Origin: Calothrix parasitica NIES-267
GTDB lineage: Bacteria; Cyanobacteriota; Cyanobacteriia; Cyanobacteriales; Nostocaceae
Assembly (NCBI RefSeq): GCF_002368095.1
Contig: NZ_AP018227.1
Span: 1,721,359 to 1,785,358 of the forward strand
Reading direction: 5' to 3'
DNA length: 64,000 bases
The translations under genes and the position numbers were made by a program. Position 1 is the stretch's first letter. The number at the start of each line of letters is the position of its first letter. The notes under the pieces are model-generated. The model made no database searches. It saw nothing but the letters and a program-made list of their open reading frames with translations, and was not told where the DNA came from. Of the stretch, positions 1-9,256 are shown in pieces.

Positions 1-351
1 CCAGCAAATAGCTTGATAATCTGAAGGTTGTTGAGGAGATATTGATTTATCACCATCTTCTACTGTTTTCTCTGACAAACGCTGCGAATCTGGTTCAAAC
101 ATCATCCGCAATTGTACGCGAATTTCACTGGTTAAAGCCGGTATTTGAGCCGAAAGCCTACGTAGATGACGCTCAAGCCTATCAAAGGGTTCTACAGAAT
201 GAGTTGCATAGGCTATTTTTCCTTCTTCTAAGTAAATCCACCAGTTAACAGAATTACTTTGAATTTGTAAACAAGTGTTCTCAAAACAACTAGATAAGTG
301 TCTTAACAAACTTAAAGGGGGCAATTTTGTAAAAGTCGCAAAATTATTCAT
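1..351 (-). CDS. PatA-like response regulator, N-terminal PATAN (DUF4388) domain, partial
   Basis: The gene starts with ATG at 351 and reads leftward without a stop to the window edge (117 codons seen). The protein begins MNNFATFTKLPPLSLLR and contains CLQIQSNSVNWWIYLEEGKI, then YATHSVEPFDRLERHLRRLS and a DYQAICW end. These match the PATAN domain that precedes the receiver domain in cyanobacterial PatA-type regulators, a family involved in heterocyst patterning and phototaxis-type signalling. The receiver domain should lie beyond base 1, so it cannot be checked. The gene is divergent from the VWA gene at 967 across a 615-bp gap. Family assignment is fairly sure; the specific role is unknown. 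Confidence 0.8.
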   Translation of the reverse strand, partial: MNNFATFTKLPPLSLLRHLSSCFENTCLQIQSNSVNWWIYLEEGKIAYATHSVEPFDRLERHLRRLSAQIPALTSEIRVQLRMMFEPDSQRLSEKTVEDGDKSISPQQPSDYQAICW

Positions 352-966
352 ATAGGATAGAGAATTAGAGTAAATAAGACTAAATATTTGTAAACATCAA
401 TTCAACCCAATTAAGTATAAAAGAGTAATAATTCTTTATGAATTCACAGTTGGCTCTTCTAACATGGACATATTACCAGCTAAAAATATTACATTCTACT
501 TTAATTGTTACATTTGTTTTTAGAATATATGAACCTCAATACATCACATGTGCTGTTTAAAACAACTATTTATTAAAGGATGTTAATTATTAACTCTCAT
601 CAAGCGCAAAATATATTTTTCAAACCTTGTAAATTTCATCTAAGCTGAGTTTTTTCTACATCTAATCTTTAAGTTTCTAAGTATGCATGAGTACGAAATT
701 ATTGTATTCTAGACTTATTATGTATATAAACCCATAATTGCCCAAACCATCGCTAATCCGCATTCCATAAAAATGCTGATGATTTAGCAAAGAAATAGTA
801 AAGCTATGTCGAAATTTATAAGTAATAATGCATTAGTAATTTACGAACCTTTGTAAAAATAAGCATTGTCTAAACTGCCACAACGATGGCTTATTTAGAG
901 CTTTAAACTATATACTTTGTACAACCGAAAATCAAACCTTAGAACTTCAATATAACACTGAAAGTT
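352..966. other. Intergenic region between divergent genes
   Basis: AT-rich 615 bp between the minus-strand PatA-like gene and the plus-strand VWA gene. It should hold both promoters. I see no convincing operator, RNA gene or repeat in it. Confidence 0.5.
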
Positions 967-1641
967 ATGTCCGATACCTTAAGACTAGACGAAGTAGTTG
1001 ATTTCGCGGAGAACCCGGAACCTCGTTGCCCATGCGTACTGTTGTTAGATACATCTGGCTCTATGCAAGGAGCGCCAATAGAAGCATTAAATCAAGGCTT
1101 GCTTAGTTTTAAGGATGAACTGACAAAAAATCCATTAGCATCAAGAAGAGTCGAAGTATCTATTGTTACCTTTGATAGTAATATCAACGTAGTGCAAGAT
1201 TTTGTCACTGCCGACCAATTTACTCCGCCCATCTTAACAGCACAGGGATTAACTACCATGGGTGCTGGTATTCACAAATCTTTAGATTTGATTCAAGAGC
1301 GTAAAGCTCAGTATCGGTCTAATGGTGTTGCTTACTACCGTCCTTGGATATTTATGATCACCGATGGCGAACCCCAGGGAGAACCAGATGAAGCTGTTGA
1401 GCAGGCATCACGGCGCTTGCAGGGCGACGAGACAAATAAGCGTGTTGCTTTTTTCTCTGTGGGAGTGGAAAATGCTAACATGGCGCGGTTAAGCCAATTA
1501 GCCGTTCGTACTCCCCTAAAGCTGAATGGATTAAACTTCGTCGAAATGTTCGTCTGGTTATCTGCTAGTATGTCAGCAGTTTCTCATTCTAAAGTAGACG
1601 AACAAGTTGCTTTACCGCCAATTGGTTGGGGTTCTGTTTAA
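967..1641 (+). CDS. VWA-domain protein, TerY-like
   Basis: 224 aa, made almost entirely of one von Willebrand factor A domain. The metal-ion-dependent adhesion site is intact: D28-T-S30-G-S32 near the N-terminus, a threonine in GLTTMGAG around residue 97, and the aspartate of MITDGEP at residue 133. Proteins of this size and sequence are called TerY-like; they are soluble, bind a divalent metal, and are encoded beside a PP2C phosphatase and a kinase in the 'TerY-phosphorylation triad'. Both partners follow at once here (gaps of 47 and 60 bp), so the three genes probably form one operon. The ATG at 967 is the natural start, with the domain beginning about 20 residues later. The physiological signal is unknown. 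Confidence 0.88.
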   Translation: MSDTLRLDEVVDFAENPEPRCPCVLLLDTSGSMQGAPIEALNQGLLSFKDELTKNPLASRRVEVSIVTFDSNINVVQDFVTADQFTPPILTAQGLTTMGAGIHKSLDLIQERKAQYRSNGVAYYRPWIFMITDGEPQGEPDEAVEQASRRLQGDETNKRVAFFSVGVENANMARLSQLAVRTPLKLNGLNFVEMFVWLSASMSAVSHSKVDEQVALPPIGWGSV

Positions 1642-1688
1642 TATAGTGCAAGTACAGCAATTAAACAGCCCGAGATATTGGTGAGTTT

Positions 1689-2471
1689 ATGAATAGTTCA
1701 ATACAAAAGCTTCATTGGCGAGTAGTAGGTGCATCAGTTTGTGGAACGAGCCACGTGAAGAACTCTCAGCTTTGTCAAGATGCCCACCATTGGGAGATGT
1801 TGCCAGATAATATATTGGTAGCAGCAGCCGCAGATGGCGCTGGTAGCGCGAGTCTGGGGAAGGTTGGGGCAATGGTTGCTGTAGAAGCGGCTATTGAGAA
1901 TATATCTATTAAGGAGGTTAACCAAGACATTCTTGCTTCGGATAATTCGGCAAGGTCTTTACTAAGTGAAGCAATTTTGGCTGCAAAAACAGCAGTCGAA
2001 GAAGAAGCAATAGCTTCCAATAGACCACCCAAAGATTTAGCGACAACCTTGATTATTGTAGTAGCCACACCTACAGTTGCTGTGGTAGCTCAAATAGGAG
2101 ATGGTGTTGCTGTTGCTAAAGATAGCATGGGTAACTTAACAGCTTTAACAGTTCCTGATAGTGGCGAATATATTAACGAAACTAGTTTTTTAACTTCACC
2201 CACAGCTTTAGATTCGGTACAGGTCAACGTATGGAGACAGGGTATTACTAATATTGCACTTCTTACTGACGGGTTGCAAATGCTGGCGATTAATATGTCT
2301 GTAGGATTACCGCACAAGCCGTTTTTCTTCCCTTTGTTTGATTTTGTCGCTAAAGCCCAAGAGCTAAAAGGAGCAAAAGAGCAATTAGTAAAATTCTTAC
2401 GTTCCGATAAGATTACACAGCGTACCGATGACGATTTAACTTTAATAATAGCAGCATTAAGCGATTCATAA
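1689..2471 (+). CDS. PP2C-family serine/threonine phosphatase
   Basis: 260 aa, a single PPM/PP2C domain. Metal-binding aspartates are visible in CQDAHHW (D31) and AAADGAGSA (D49-G50), followed by QIGDGVAV, the LLTDGL motif and the C-terminal DDDLTLI. This is the short, bacterial PP2C type that partners TerY-like VWA proteins. It is expected to dephosphorylate Ser/Thr residues in the cytoplasm, most likely on substrates of the kinase encoded 60 bp downstream, or on the kinase itself. ATG at 1689 is used. There is no membrane segment. The pairing with kinase and VWA genes is seen; the phosphatase-kinase opposition is inferred. Confidence 0.88.
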   Translation: MNSSIQKLHWRVVGASVCGTSHVKNSQLCQDAHHWEMLPDNILVAAAADGAGSASLGKVGAMVAVEAAIENISIKEVNQDILASDNSARSLLSEAILAAKTAVEEEAIASNRPPKDLATTLIIVVATPTVAVVAQIGDGVAVAKDSMGNLTALTVPDSGEYINETSFLTSPTALDSVQVNVWRQGITNIALLTDGLQMLAINMSVGLPHKPFFFPLFDFVAKAQELKGAKEQLVKFLRSDKITQRTDDDLTLIIAALSDS

Positions 2472-2531
2472 AGCCATTAACTGTAGCTGAGAACCGCAGT
2501 CAAATTTAAACAATAAAAGTGTAATTTAAAA

Positions 2532-4709
2532 ATGCAGGTACTACACTGTCTTCCCAATCAAAAAATTGTTCCGATTAATCTCAGTGTAAGCTTAGGGCGT
2601 GGTGGTGAAGCGTGCATCTACACAGTACCATCAGATGGTGAAGCTGTTGCCAAAGTTTACCATAAGCCCGATACCCAAAAGGCTCGTAAGCTCGAAGTAA
2701 TGGTTCTCAACCCACCGGAAAATCCGACAGCATCTTTAGGACATATTTCTATTGCTTGGCCCAACGAACTGATTCGAGCCGCAGACGGTAGTAATGATAT
2801 TATTGGTTTTACGATGCCGCGCATTCGGGGAATGCGTCCCGTCATCGATTTTTATAATCCTAGGACTCGCCGTCAACACTGTCCTTTATTTAATTATCAG
2901 TATCTGCTTCGCACTGCTCGTAACTTGGCTGCGGCTTTTGCTGCTTTACATGCTAGTGGATATTGCGTTGGTGATGTTAACGAATCGAATATTTTGGTTA
3001 GCGATACAGCTTTGGTGACTGTGGTAGACACCGATTCGTTTCAAGTTCGCGACCCACAGACCAACATTGTTTATCGCACTCCTGTAGGTAAACCCGAATT
3101 CACCCCTCCAGAGCTACAAAACAAAACATTTTCCGAGTGCGATCGCGCGACTCCCCACGATTTATTTGGATTAGGGGTACTGATATTCCAACTGTTGATG
3201 GAAGGTACCCATCCCTTTTCGGGAATATACCAAAGTGTAGGGGAACCCCCACCATACGAAGCCCGTATTGCTAAGGGACATTTTACTTACAGCGTAAATC
3301 GGCGGGTACCTTATATTCCTACACCGATTGCACCATCTTGGGAAGTTCTTCATCCCACCTTGCAACAGCTTTTTGTACGATGTTTTGAAGATGGTCATAG
3401 CAACCCAAATATTCGTCCAAACGCTCAAACCTGGCTGTTAGCTTTAGCTGAAGCAGAAGATGCTCTACGTACATGTCAGAAAAATCCCCAGCATCTGTAC
3501 AGCAATCACCTGCATAAATGTCCTTGGTGCGAACGTAGCGCAAAACTAGGTGGAAGAGACCCTTTTCCATCAATTCAAGATGTTGCAGCCAAGAAACACT
3601 TAAAGCCGCGTCCCAAACCCAAGCGCAGACGCACTACAACAACTCCAAGAAGAAGAACTGCTGCTACAGTCCCTACTTCAAGAATCAATCCGAAGTATCG
3701 TTCGACCGCTAGAAGGATTTCCTACCAACAGCCAAACAAGCAGCCTAAATTTTACCCATTCGTTTTATGTTTGCTTGGATTTTTGACATTGGGCTATGTG
3801 GATATAGTTACTAAATTTACAACATCCAACGTTGAAGAAAATCAATATACTCAACAAACTTTAATTAGCTCTAAATCAACCGAGACTAAAAGTAGTTTTC
3901 AGGATTATTATAAAGAAGGCCGCGCAGCATATGCAGGTCAAAAATACGAAGAAGCCATTGCTAATTTTGCTCAAGCAATACAAAAAAATCCCGACAGTGC
4001 AAAAGCTTACGTTAATCGTGGAAATTCGCACTATAACTTAAAAGAGTATGAAGCAGCGCTGACAGATTACACTCATGCTCTTAGATTAAATCCCAACGCA
4101 ATAAAAGCTTTTGTTAATCGTGGTAACGTTCGTTATATGCTCGCCGAATATAGCAGCGACCCTGACAAAGAATACAAATTGGCAATTGAGGACTACAACC
4201 AAGCACTAAGAATCGACCGAGATGAGGTGGAAGCCTATATTAGACGAGGTATTGTACGTTCTCAAATAGCAAAATTCTCCGGTGATTCACAGAAAGATTA
4301 TTTAAGAGCTATTGACGATTTTAATAAAGCATTAACAATCAGTCCTTCTAGACCAGAAGCTTTTTATCAAAGAGGTTTAGTTCGCTATCAACTAGCACAA
4401 TATAGCAGTAACTTCGAGCAGGAATATAAAAATGCTCTTAAAGATTTCAACCAAGCATTGCAGTTAAATTCTAGATTGCCAAAAGTGTATTTAAAGCGAG
4501 GTTTAGTTCGCTACGAACTTGCACAGTATGGTGGAGGGGAGTCGAATGCATATCGTCAGCAAGCAATAGAGGATTTACAAAAAGCAGCTAAAATTTCTCT
4601 TGAAAAAGACGATATGGATAATTACCAGCAAGCTCTGAGCAGTATCTGTGTGGTTGTTGATAATAAATGCGATACTTTATTTCAAAAAACAAGTGTAGTA
4701 GAGCAATAA
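2532..4709 (+). CDS. Ser/Thr kinase with CxxC motif, TM helix and C-terminal TPR array
   Basis: 725 aa. The N-terminal kinase has a glycine loop GRGGEACIY (residues 22-30), a candidate lysine in AVAKVY (K41), a catalytic loop GDVNESNIL (D148, N153) in which HRD is replaced by VGD, and VVDTDSF (166-168) in place of DFG. This pattern is usual for kinases of the TerY triad. A CPWC pair follows the kinase domain, then a basic stretch rich in R/K/T, one membrane helix (about 407-427) and five to six TPR units from about residue 455, several with extended loops (EYSSDPDKEYK and similar). The TPR part should face the periplasm if the kinase is cytoplasmic (inference). It is the third gene of the triad. 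The TPR extension makes it longer than a minimal triad kinase. Confidence 0.87.
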   Translation: MQVLHCLPNQKIVPINLSVSLGRGGEACIYTVPSDGEAVAKVYHKPDTQKARKLEVMVLNPPENPTASLGHISIAWPNELIRAADGSNDIIGFTMPRIRGMRPVIDFYNPRTRRQHCPLFNYQYLLRTARNLAAAFAALHASGYCVGDVNESNILVSDTALVTVVDTDSFQVRDPQTNIVYRTPVGKPEFTPPELQNKTFSECDRATPHDLFGLGVLIFQLLMEGTHPFSGIYQSVGEPPPYEARIAKGHFTYSVNRRVPYIPTPIAPSWEVLHPTLQQLFVRCFEDGHSNPNIRPNAQTWLLALAEAEDALRTCQKNPQHLYSNHLHKCPWCERSAKLGGRDPFPSIQDVAAKKHLKPRPKPKRRRTTTTPRRRTAATVPTSRINPKYRSTARRISYQQPNKQPKFYPFVLCLLGFLTLGYVDIVTKFTTSNVEENQYTQQTLISSKSTETKSSFQDYYKEGRAAYAGQKYEEAIANFAQAIQKNPDSAKAYVNRGNSHYNLKEYEAALTDYTHALRLNPNAIKAFVNRGNVRYMLAEYSSDPDKEYKLAIEDYNQALRIDRDEVEAYIRRGIVRSQIAKFSGDSQKDYLRAIDDFNKALTISPSRPEAFYQRGLVRYQLAQYSSNFEQEYKNALKDFNQALQLNSRLPKVYLKRGLVRYELAQYGGGESNAYRQQAIEDLQKAAKISLEKDDMDNYQQALSSICVVVDNKCDTLFQKTSVVEQ

Positions 4710-4781
4710 CGGTTGATTTTCTTGTATATTGATACCAGATAGCTGAGCAATACTTTTGTATTATAAATGCTTCAATTTATA

Positions 4782-4824
4782 TAATAAGCGCGGATGCGGT
4801 ACTATGTCGCATCCGCGCTTATTA
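4782..4824. repeat. Inverted repeat, 17-bp arms
   Basis: Arms 4782-4798 and 4808-4824 are perfectly complementary (core GCGCGGATGCG / CGCATCCGCGC) around a 9-nt loop. It lies 73 bp after the kinase-TPR stop. There is no T-run after it, so I do not call it a Rho-independent terminator, although it could stop transcription or protect the 3' end. Confidence 0.75.
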
Positions 4825-4860
4825 ATTATCTACTGTTTGACTGCATAAAATATGATGAAT

Positions 4861-4917
4861 TAAAAGGTTCGTAGTTGCGCTATGTCCTCCGGACATAGCG
4901 CAACTACGAACCTTTTA
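4861..4917. repeat. Perfect 27-bp-arm palindrome, dispersed 'TTCGTAGTTGCGC' family
   Basis: Arms 4861-4887 and 4891-4917 match without mismatch around a 3-nt loop TCC. The sub-motif TTCGTAGTTGCGC recurs near 17404 and 21579, so this is one copy of a dispersed palindromic repeat. It would form a very stable hairpin in RNA or a cruciform in DNA. Confidence 0.85.
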
Positions 4918-5946
4918 CCCGTCAGAATCAATAGCGCTAACGTATTATCTAATCGCTACTGCAAGTTAGCTTATCAGTTCGCGACAAACTCAAAAACGTT
5001 CTCCTAATTAATAAAATAAACATATTTTTAGTGCTTCCCGTTTCTTGCTTATCCCCAATTACACGACCAAGGAACATAATATAAAAACTTAATTCAATAT
5101 CAAAAAGACTTATATAAGCATTTCGCTACCGAATAAAAGTCATATTTTTTACTCTTCGTATGTAAAATCACTAGATTGTATAAGCTCAAATAATCCACTG
5201 TTTTATTCAATTACCCATTGTTTATTGCCAGATATATTGAAGATTTAATGACAAAGACATGCCAGATGCTATATCGTCTGCTTCCTATTTATGGTCTAAT
5301 TGTGTAGCTCTGATAAATCGTAAATATCTAATTAAGACAAAAGCAGATGACAACTAGTTGAGAGTCATTAATATAAAAATTCTGCTTCATCGATTCTTTG
5401 GAATCACAGCGACAAGTAAATACTAAGTTGTTTGAACCGCTAGATTATTTTCAGACGTGGAGCCAAAGCGAGTATATCAGCAAAATTAGCTCTCTTCTTG
5501 CCTTTAGAGTCTGGTTTTGCATAGAGGAATAATTTACTTATTTACTTTTTTTCAGAGAATAATAAGTAATTATCCGGACTTGATATAATGCTCTTTAGAC
5601 AAATAACGCAGAAAATTTATCATCAATTAATAGATTGTTTTTCTGTATTTTTTATATTAAAAAAACTTGATATAGCTTTATTTATACTTAACTTTATAGA
5701 AGTAGATAAAGTAATTTTGTGTTTTTTAATCTGATAGAATCAAAACCTTTGAATTGTCGTTTTATGACAAAACCAAGCTTTTTCATTTTTTCATAGACAA
5801 AACAGCTATATTTATCTGGTCTTTACAATTTCCGGTAAAAATACGGTTAGATTATATACTGAGAAAATCAAAAAAATGGTTTTTTCAGCCTGAATCATAA
5901 GAGAACTATTCAATCATCTACCTTAAAAAAATTAGAGGCAATTTTT
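4918..5946. other. 1-kb gene-free region upstream of the polysaccharide island
   Basis: AT-rich, no convincing coding frame on either strand and no tRNA-like sequence. It should contain the promoter of the island starting at 5947. I could not identify an operator with confidence. Confidence 0.5.
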
Positions 5947-6720
5947 ATGAAAGCAGTAATTTTGGCTGGAGGTCTGGGTACACGCTTAAGTGAAGAAACT
6001 AGCGTTAGACCAAAACCAATGGTAGAAATTGGTGGTAAGCCAATTCTTTGGCATATCATGAAAATTTATTCTGCTCACGGCATTAATGATTTTATTATCT
6101 GCTGTGGTTACAAAGGTTACGTTATTAAGGAGTATTTTGCTAACTACTTCTTGCATATGTCAGACGTAACTTTTGATATGCGTTTTAACCAGATGAACGT
6201 ACATTCTGGATATGCCGAACCTTGGCGGGTTACTTTAGTAGATACAGGGGATAATACCTTAACGGGTGGAAGATTAAAGCGAGTTAAGGAACATATTGGT
6301 AACGAAACTTTCTGCTTTACTTATGGTGATGGTGTTAGCAACGTTGATATCACTAAAATTGTTAAATTTCATCAAGAACAGCAGACTTTGGCAACTTTAA
6401 GTGCTGTTCAACCACCAGGACGTTTTGGTGCAATTGTTCTAGGACAAGAACAAACAAAAATTACCAGCTTTAGAGAAAAACCAGAAGGAGATAACGCTTG
6501 GATCAATGGTGGCTTTTTTGTCTTAGAACCTCAAGTCATTGATTTTATAGAAGATGATACTACCGTTTGGGAAAAGCAGCCATTAGAAAAGCTAGCTGAT
6601 ATGGAACAGCTATCTGCTTACAAGCATGATGGTTTTTGGCAACCCATGGATACTTTAAGAGATAAAAATTATTTAGAAAACCTTTGGAAGAATAACGAAG
6701 CTCCTTGGAAGGTTTGGTAA
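5947..6720 (+). CDS. rfbF: Glucose-1-phosphate cytidylyltransferase
   Basis: 257 aa, the usual length. It makes CDP-glucose from CTP and glucose-1-phosphate, the entry step to CDP-linked deoxy and branched sugars. The N-terminal nucleotide-binding signature [13 protein letters not shown] (6-18) and [12 protein letters not shown] are intact, as are [22 protein letters not shown] and the C-terminal [16 protein letters not shown]. It is the first gene of the island and is followed by an oxidoreductase, an SDR epimerase and an RmlC-like epimerase. No gene resembling CDP-glucose 4,6-dehydratase (RfbG) is obvious; the SDR at 8106 is the only candidate. ATG at 5947 is supported by a purine-rich AGAGGCAA just upstream. 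Confidence 0.92.
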   Translation: MKAVILAGGLGTRLSEETSVRPKPMVEIGGKPILWHIMKIYSAHGINDFIICCGYKGYVIKEYFANYFLHMSDVTFDMRFNQMNVHSGYAEPWRVTLVDTGDNTLTGGRLKRVKEHIGNETFCFTYGDGVSNVDITKIVKFHQEQQTLATLSAVQPPGRFGAIVLGQEQTKITSFREKPEGDNAWINGGFFVLEPQVIDFIEDDTTVWEKQPLEKLADMEQLSAYKHDGFWQPMDTLRDKNYLENLWKNNEAPWKVW

Positions 6721-6725
6721 ACCAA

Positions 6726-6758
6726 TTGTAAAGACGTAGCAGTGCTACGTCTCTACAA
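6726..6758. repeat. Palindromic repeat of the 'GTAGAGACG' family
   Basis: Arms 6726-6741 and 6743-6758 pair with one mismatch (core GACGTAGCA / TGCTACGTC). It starts 5 bp after the rfbF stop codon. Relatives occur at 17545, 17653, 33497, 34313 and, as a variant, 40245. Confidence 0.75.
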
Positions 6759-6828
6759 AATTGATTTTTAATTGTTTGATTAATCTTGATTACTTTATTT
6801 ACATAGTTACAGGGGAACCGATTAACAA

Positions 6829-8046
6829 ATGTATGATTTTGCGATTGTAGGTGGGGGTATTGTCGGTCTTTCTACCAGCATGGCATTGGGAGAGCGCTAT
6901 CCGAAAGCAAGAATTTTGGTCTTAGAAAAAGAAAACCAAGTAGCTTTTCATCAAACTGGTAATAATAGCGGTGTAATTCACTCTGGTGTTTACTATAAAC
7001 CTGGTAGCTTCAAAGCCAAATTTTCCCGCGAAGGTTGCCGTTCGATGGTGAAATTTTGCCAAGAACACGGTATTGACCACGAAGTCTGCGGTAAAGTTAT
7101 TGTTGCAACTTCTCCAGAACAGCTTCCTCGTTTAGAAAACCTCTATAAGCGAGGTTTAGAAAATGGTTTAGAAGTTAAAAGGATTACCAGCGAAGAAGTT
7201 AAAGAAAAAGAGCCTCACGTAGCTAGCGTTGCTGGAATTTGGGTATCATCAACTGGCATTGTAAATTACAAGCAAGTTTGTCAAAAATACGCAGAAATTA
7301 TCCAAAAACAAGGCAGCGAAATTAAATTCAACACCAAAGTTGAGAAAATAGTTGCTAGCGGTCAAAATCAGGTTTTGGAAACCAACAACGGCAGTTTTGA
7401 AACTCGTTTCGTAATTAACTGTGCTGGTTTGTATTCCGACCGTGTAGCCAAATTAGGAAACGTTGACCCCCAGGCTAAGATTGTACCTTTTCGGGGTGAA
7501 TATTACGAACTGACTCCAGAGAAACGTCACCTGGTTAAAGGTTTGATTTATCCGGTTCCCAACCCAGATTTTCCCTTCCTCGGGGTTCACTTTACTCGGA
7601 TGATAGACGGTACGGTTCATGCAGGACCAAATGCCGTACTTAGTTTGAAGCGGGAAGGTTATAAGAAAACAGATTTTAATCTAAGAGATTTTGCGGAAGT
7701 GATGAGTTATCCAGGATTCTGGAAGCTTGCTGCAAAACACTCAGATGAAGGGATTAAGGAAATTATTCGTTCCTTTAGTAAAGCAGCATTCGTGAAAAGC
7801 TTGCAACAACTAATTCCGGAAGTGCGGTCGGAAGACGTTATTCCTACCCACGCAGGAGTTCGCGCTCAAGCTTTGATGAACGACGGGAAATTAGTAGACG
7901 ACTTTTTGATTGTTAAAGGTCAAAACTCCGTTCATGTTTGCAATGCTCCTTCTCCAGCAGCTACCTCTTCCATCGAAATTGGTAAAGCTGTAGCAGCAGA
8001 AGTTCCTGAATTCGCACATCTCACATCCGCAACGGTCAATTGCTAA
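6829..8046 (+). CDS. lhgO: L-2-hydroxyglutarate-oxidase-like FAD-dependent oxidoreductase
   Basis: 405 aa, typical for LhgO. The N-terminal Rossmann motif for FAD is VGGGIVGLS (7-15). NNSGVIHSGVYYKPGS is the signature of the L-2-hydroxyglutarate dehydrogenase/oxidase branch of the DAO superfamily, and the C-terminal THAGVRAQ and NAPSPAATSS are also conserved. The family oxidises L-2-hydroxyglutarate to 2-oxoglutarate at the membrane using a quinone or oxygen. Here it sits between rfbF and an SDR epimerase, all on one strand, so it may have been recruited to oxidise a sugar intermediate, or it may simply be carried with the island. The symbol follows the family; its substrate here is not established. 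Confidence 0.82.
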   Translation: MYDFAIVGGGIVGLSTSMALGERYPKARILVLEKENQVAFHQTGNNSGVIHSGVYYKPGSFKAKFSREGCRSMVKFCQEHGIDHEVCGKVIVATSPEQLPRLENLYKRGLENGLEVKRITSEEVKEKEPHVASVAGIWVSSTGIVNYKQVCQKYAEIIQKQGSEIKFNTKVEKIVASGQNQVLETNNGSFETRFVINCAGLYSDRVAKLGNVDPQAKIVPFRGEYYELTPEKRHLVKGLIYPVPNPDFPFLGVHFTRMIDGTVHAGPNAVLSLKREGYKKTDFNLRDFAEVMSYPGFWKLAAKHSDEGIKEIIRSFSKAAFVKSLQQLIPEVRSEDVIPTHAGVRAQALMNDGKLVDDFLIVKGQNSVHVCNAPSPAATSSIEIGKAVAAEVPEFAHLTSATVNC

Positions 8047-8105
8047 AAATTGACTCGTAAAAAACTCTCATTTAAACGACAAATAATTAATAGGAATCAA
8101 AATCA

Positions 8106-9134
8106 ATGAAAATTCTCGTTACTGGTACAGAAGGTTATCTCGGTTGTTTGTTAGCTCCCTTGTTAATTGAGAAGGGACATGAAGTAGTTGGTGTTGACAC
8201 TGGTTATTACAAAGTTGGCTGGTTGTATAACGGTACTGAAACTACTGCTAAAACCTTAAATAAAGATATCCGTCATATCTCCTTGGAGGATTTACAAGGG
8301 GTAGAAGCTATAGTTCACATGGCCGAACTATCCAACGACCCCACCGGACAATTATCTCCAACTATTACTTACGATATCAACCATGTAGGTTCGGTTCGTC
8401 TTGCTAAATTAGCCAAACAGGCTGGTGTACGTCGCTTCGTATATATGTCTTCCTGTAGCGTTTACGGTGTTGCTACCGAGGGTGATGTTACCGAGAAATC
8501 TCCGGTTAATCCCCAAACTGCTTATGCAGAATGTAAAACAATGGTAGAAAGAGATGTTCAACCGCTTGCTAGCGATGATTTTTCTCCTACCTTTATGCGG
8601 AATGCAACTGCTTTCGGTGCTTCCCCAAGAATGCGCTTCGATATTGTTTTAAATAACTTGGCTGGTTTAGCTTGGACTACCAAGGAAATTAAAATGACCA
8701 GCGATGGTACTCCTTGGAGACCATTAGTTCATGCTTTGGATATTTCTAAAGCTATTATCTGTGCTTTGGAAGCTCCTCGCGATATCGTTCACAACCAAAT
8801 ATTTAACGTCGGAGACACCGCTAATAATTATCGAGTTAAAGAAATTGCGGAATTCGTTGCTGATGCGTTTCCCGGATGTAAATTGAGCTTTGGTGATAAC
8901 GCTTCCGATAACCGCAGCTATCGAGTTTCTTTTGAGAAAATCAATACTGTTTTACCTGGATTTAAGTGCGATTGGGATGCGCGTTCGGGAGCGAAGCAAT
9001 TGGCTGAAGTGTTTAACCAAATCGACATGACCGAGGAGATATTTTTCTCTAGAGGTTTTACTCGTTTGAAGCAGTTAGAGTATTTGATTCGCACTCAGCA
9101 AATCGATAAAGACTTCTTCTGGGCTAAGAAGTAA
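8106..9134 (+). CDS. NAD-dependent epimerase/dehydratase (extended SDR), nucleotide-sugar modifying
   Basis: 342 aa, extended short-chain dehydrogenase fold. The NAD-binding glycine motif is GTEGYLG (7-13); the active site shows SSCSVYG and YAECK, giving the Ser and Tyr-x-x-x-Lys set. Substrate-side motifs are MRNATAFGASPRMRFD and NVGDTANNYRV. Such enzymes perform 4,6-dehydration, epimerisation or decarboxylation on nucleotide sugars. Lying between a cytidylyltransferase and an RmlC-like epimerase, it probably acts on a CDP-sugar. The exact reaction cannot be read from sequence. Confidence 0.85.
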   Translation: MKILVTGTEGYLGCLLAPLLIEKGHEVVGVDTGYYKVGWLYNGTETTAKTLNKDIRHISLEDLQGVEAIVHMAELSNDPTGQLSPTITYDINHVGSVRLAKLAKQAGVRRFVYMSSCSVYGVATEGDVTEKSPVNPQTAYAECKTMVERDVQPLASDDFSPTFMRNATAFGASPRMRFDIVLNNLAGLAWTTKEIKMTSDGTPWRPLVHALDISKAIICALEAPRDIVHNQIFNVGDTANNYRVKEIAEFVADAFPGCKLSFGDNASDNRSYRVSFEKINTVLPGFKCDWDARSGAKQLAEVFNQIDMTEEIFFSRGFTRLKQLEYLIRTQQIDKDFFWAKK

Positions 9135-9183
9135 GACCAAAATTCAAGCTACAAAATCCAAATAATTCAACTGAATAAAAATA

Positions 9184-9210
9184 GGTACGGATATTTGATA
9201 TTTCCGTACC
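9184..9210. repeat. Short inverted repeat between epimerase genes
   Basis: GGTACGGA (9184-9191) pairs with TCCGTACC (9203-9210). No T-run follows, so a terminator is unlikely; it may be an RNA-processing or stability element. Confidence 0.5.
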
Positions 9211-9256
9211 AGCACATCAAAAAATTCAATTATTCCAATATTCCAAAACTGTTGCC

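Noticed and set aside
42-248. Plus-strand frame of 68 codons
   Set aside because: It is antisense to the PATAN domain of the minus-strand gene, which has clear family motifs.
4782-4824. Terminator for the kinase-TPR gene
   Set aside because: Strong stem but no T-run on the plus strand; kept only as an inverted repeat.
5700-5946. NtcA-type operator (GTA-N8-TAC) before rfbF
   Set aside because: No instance with correct spacing was found by eye.
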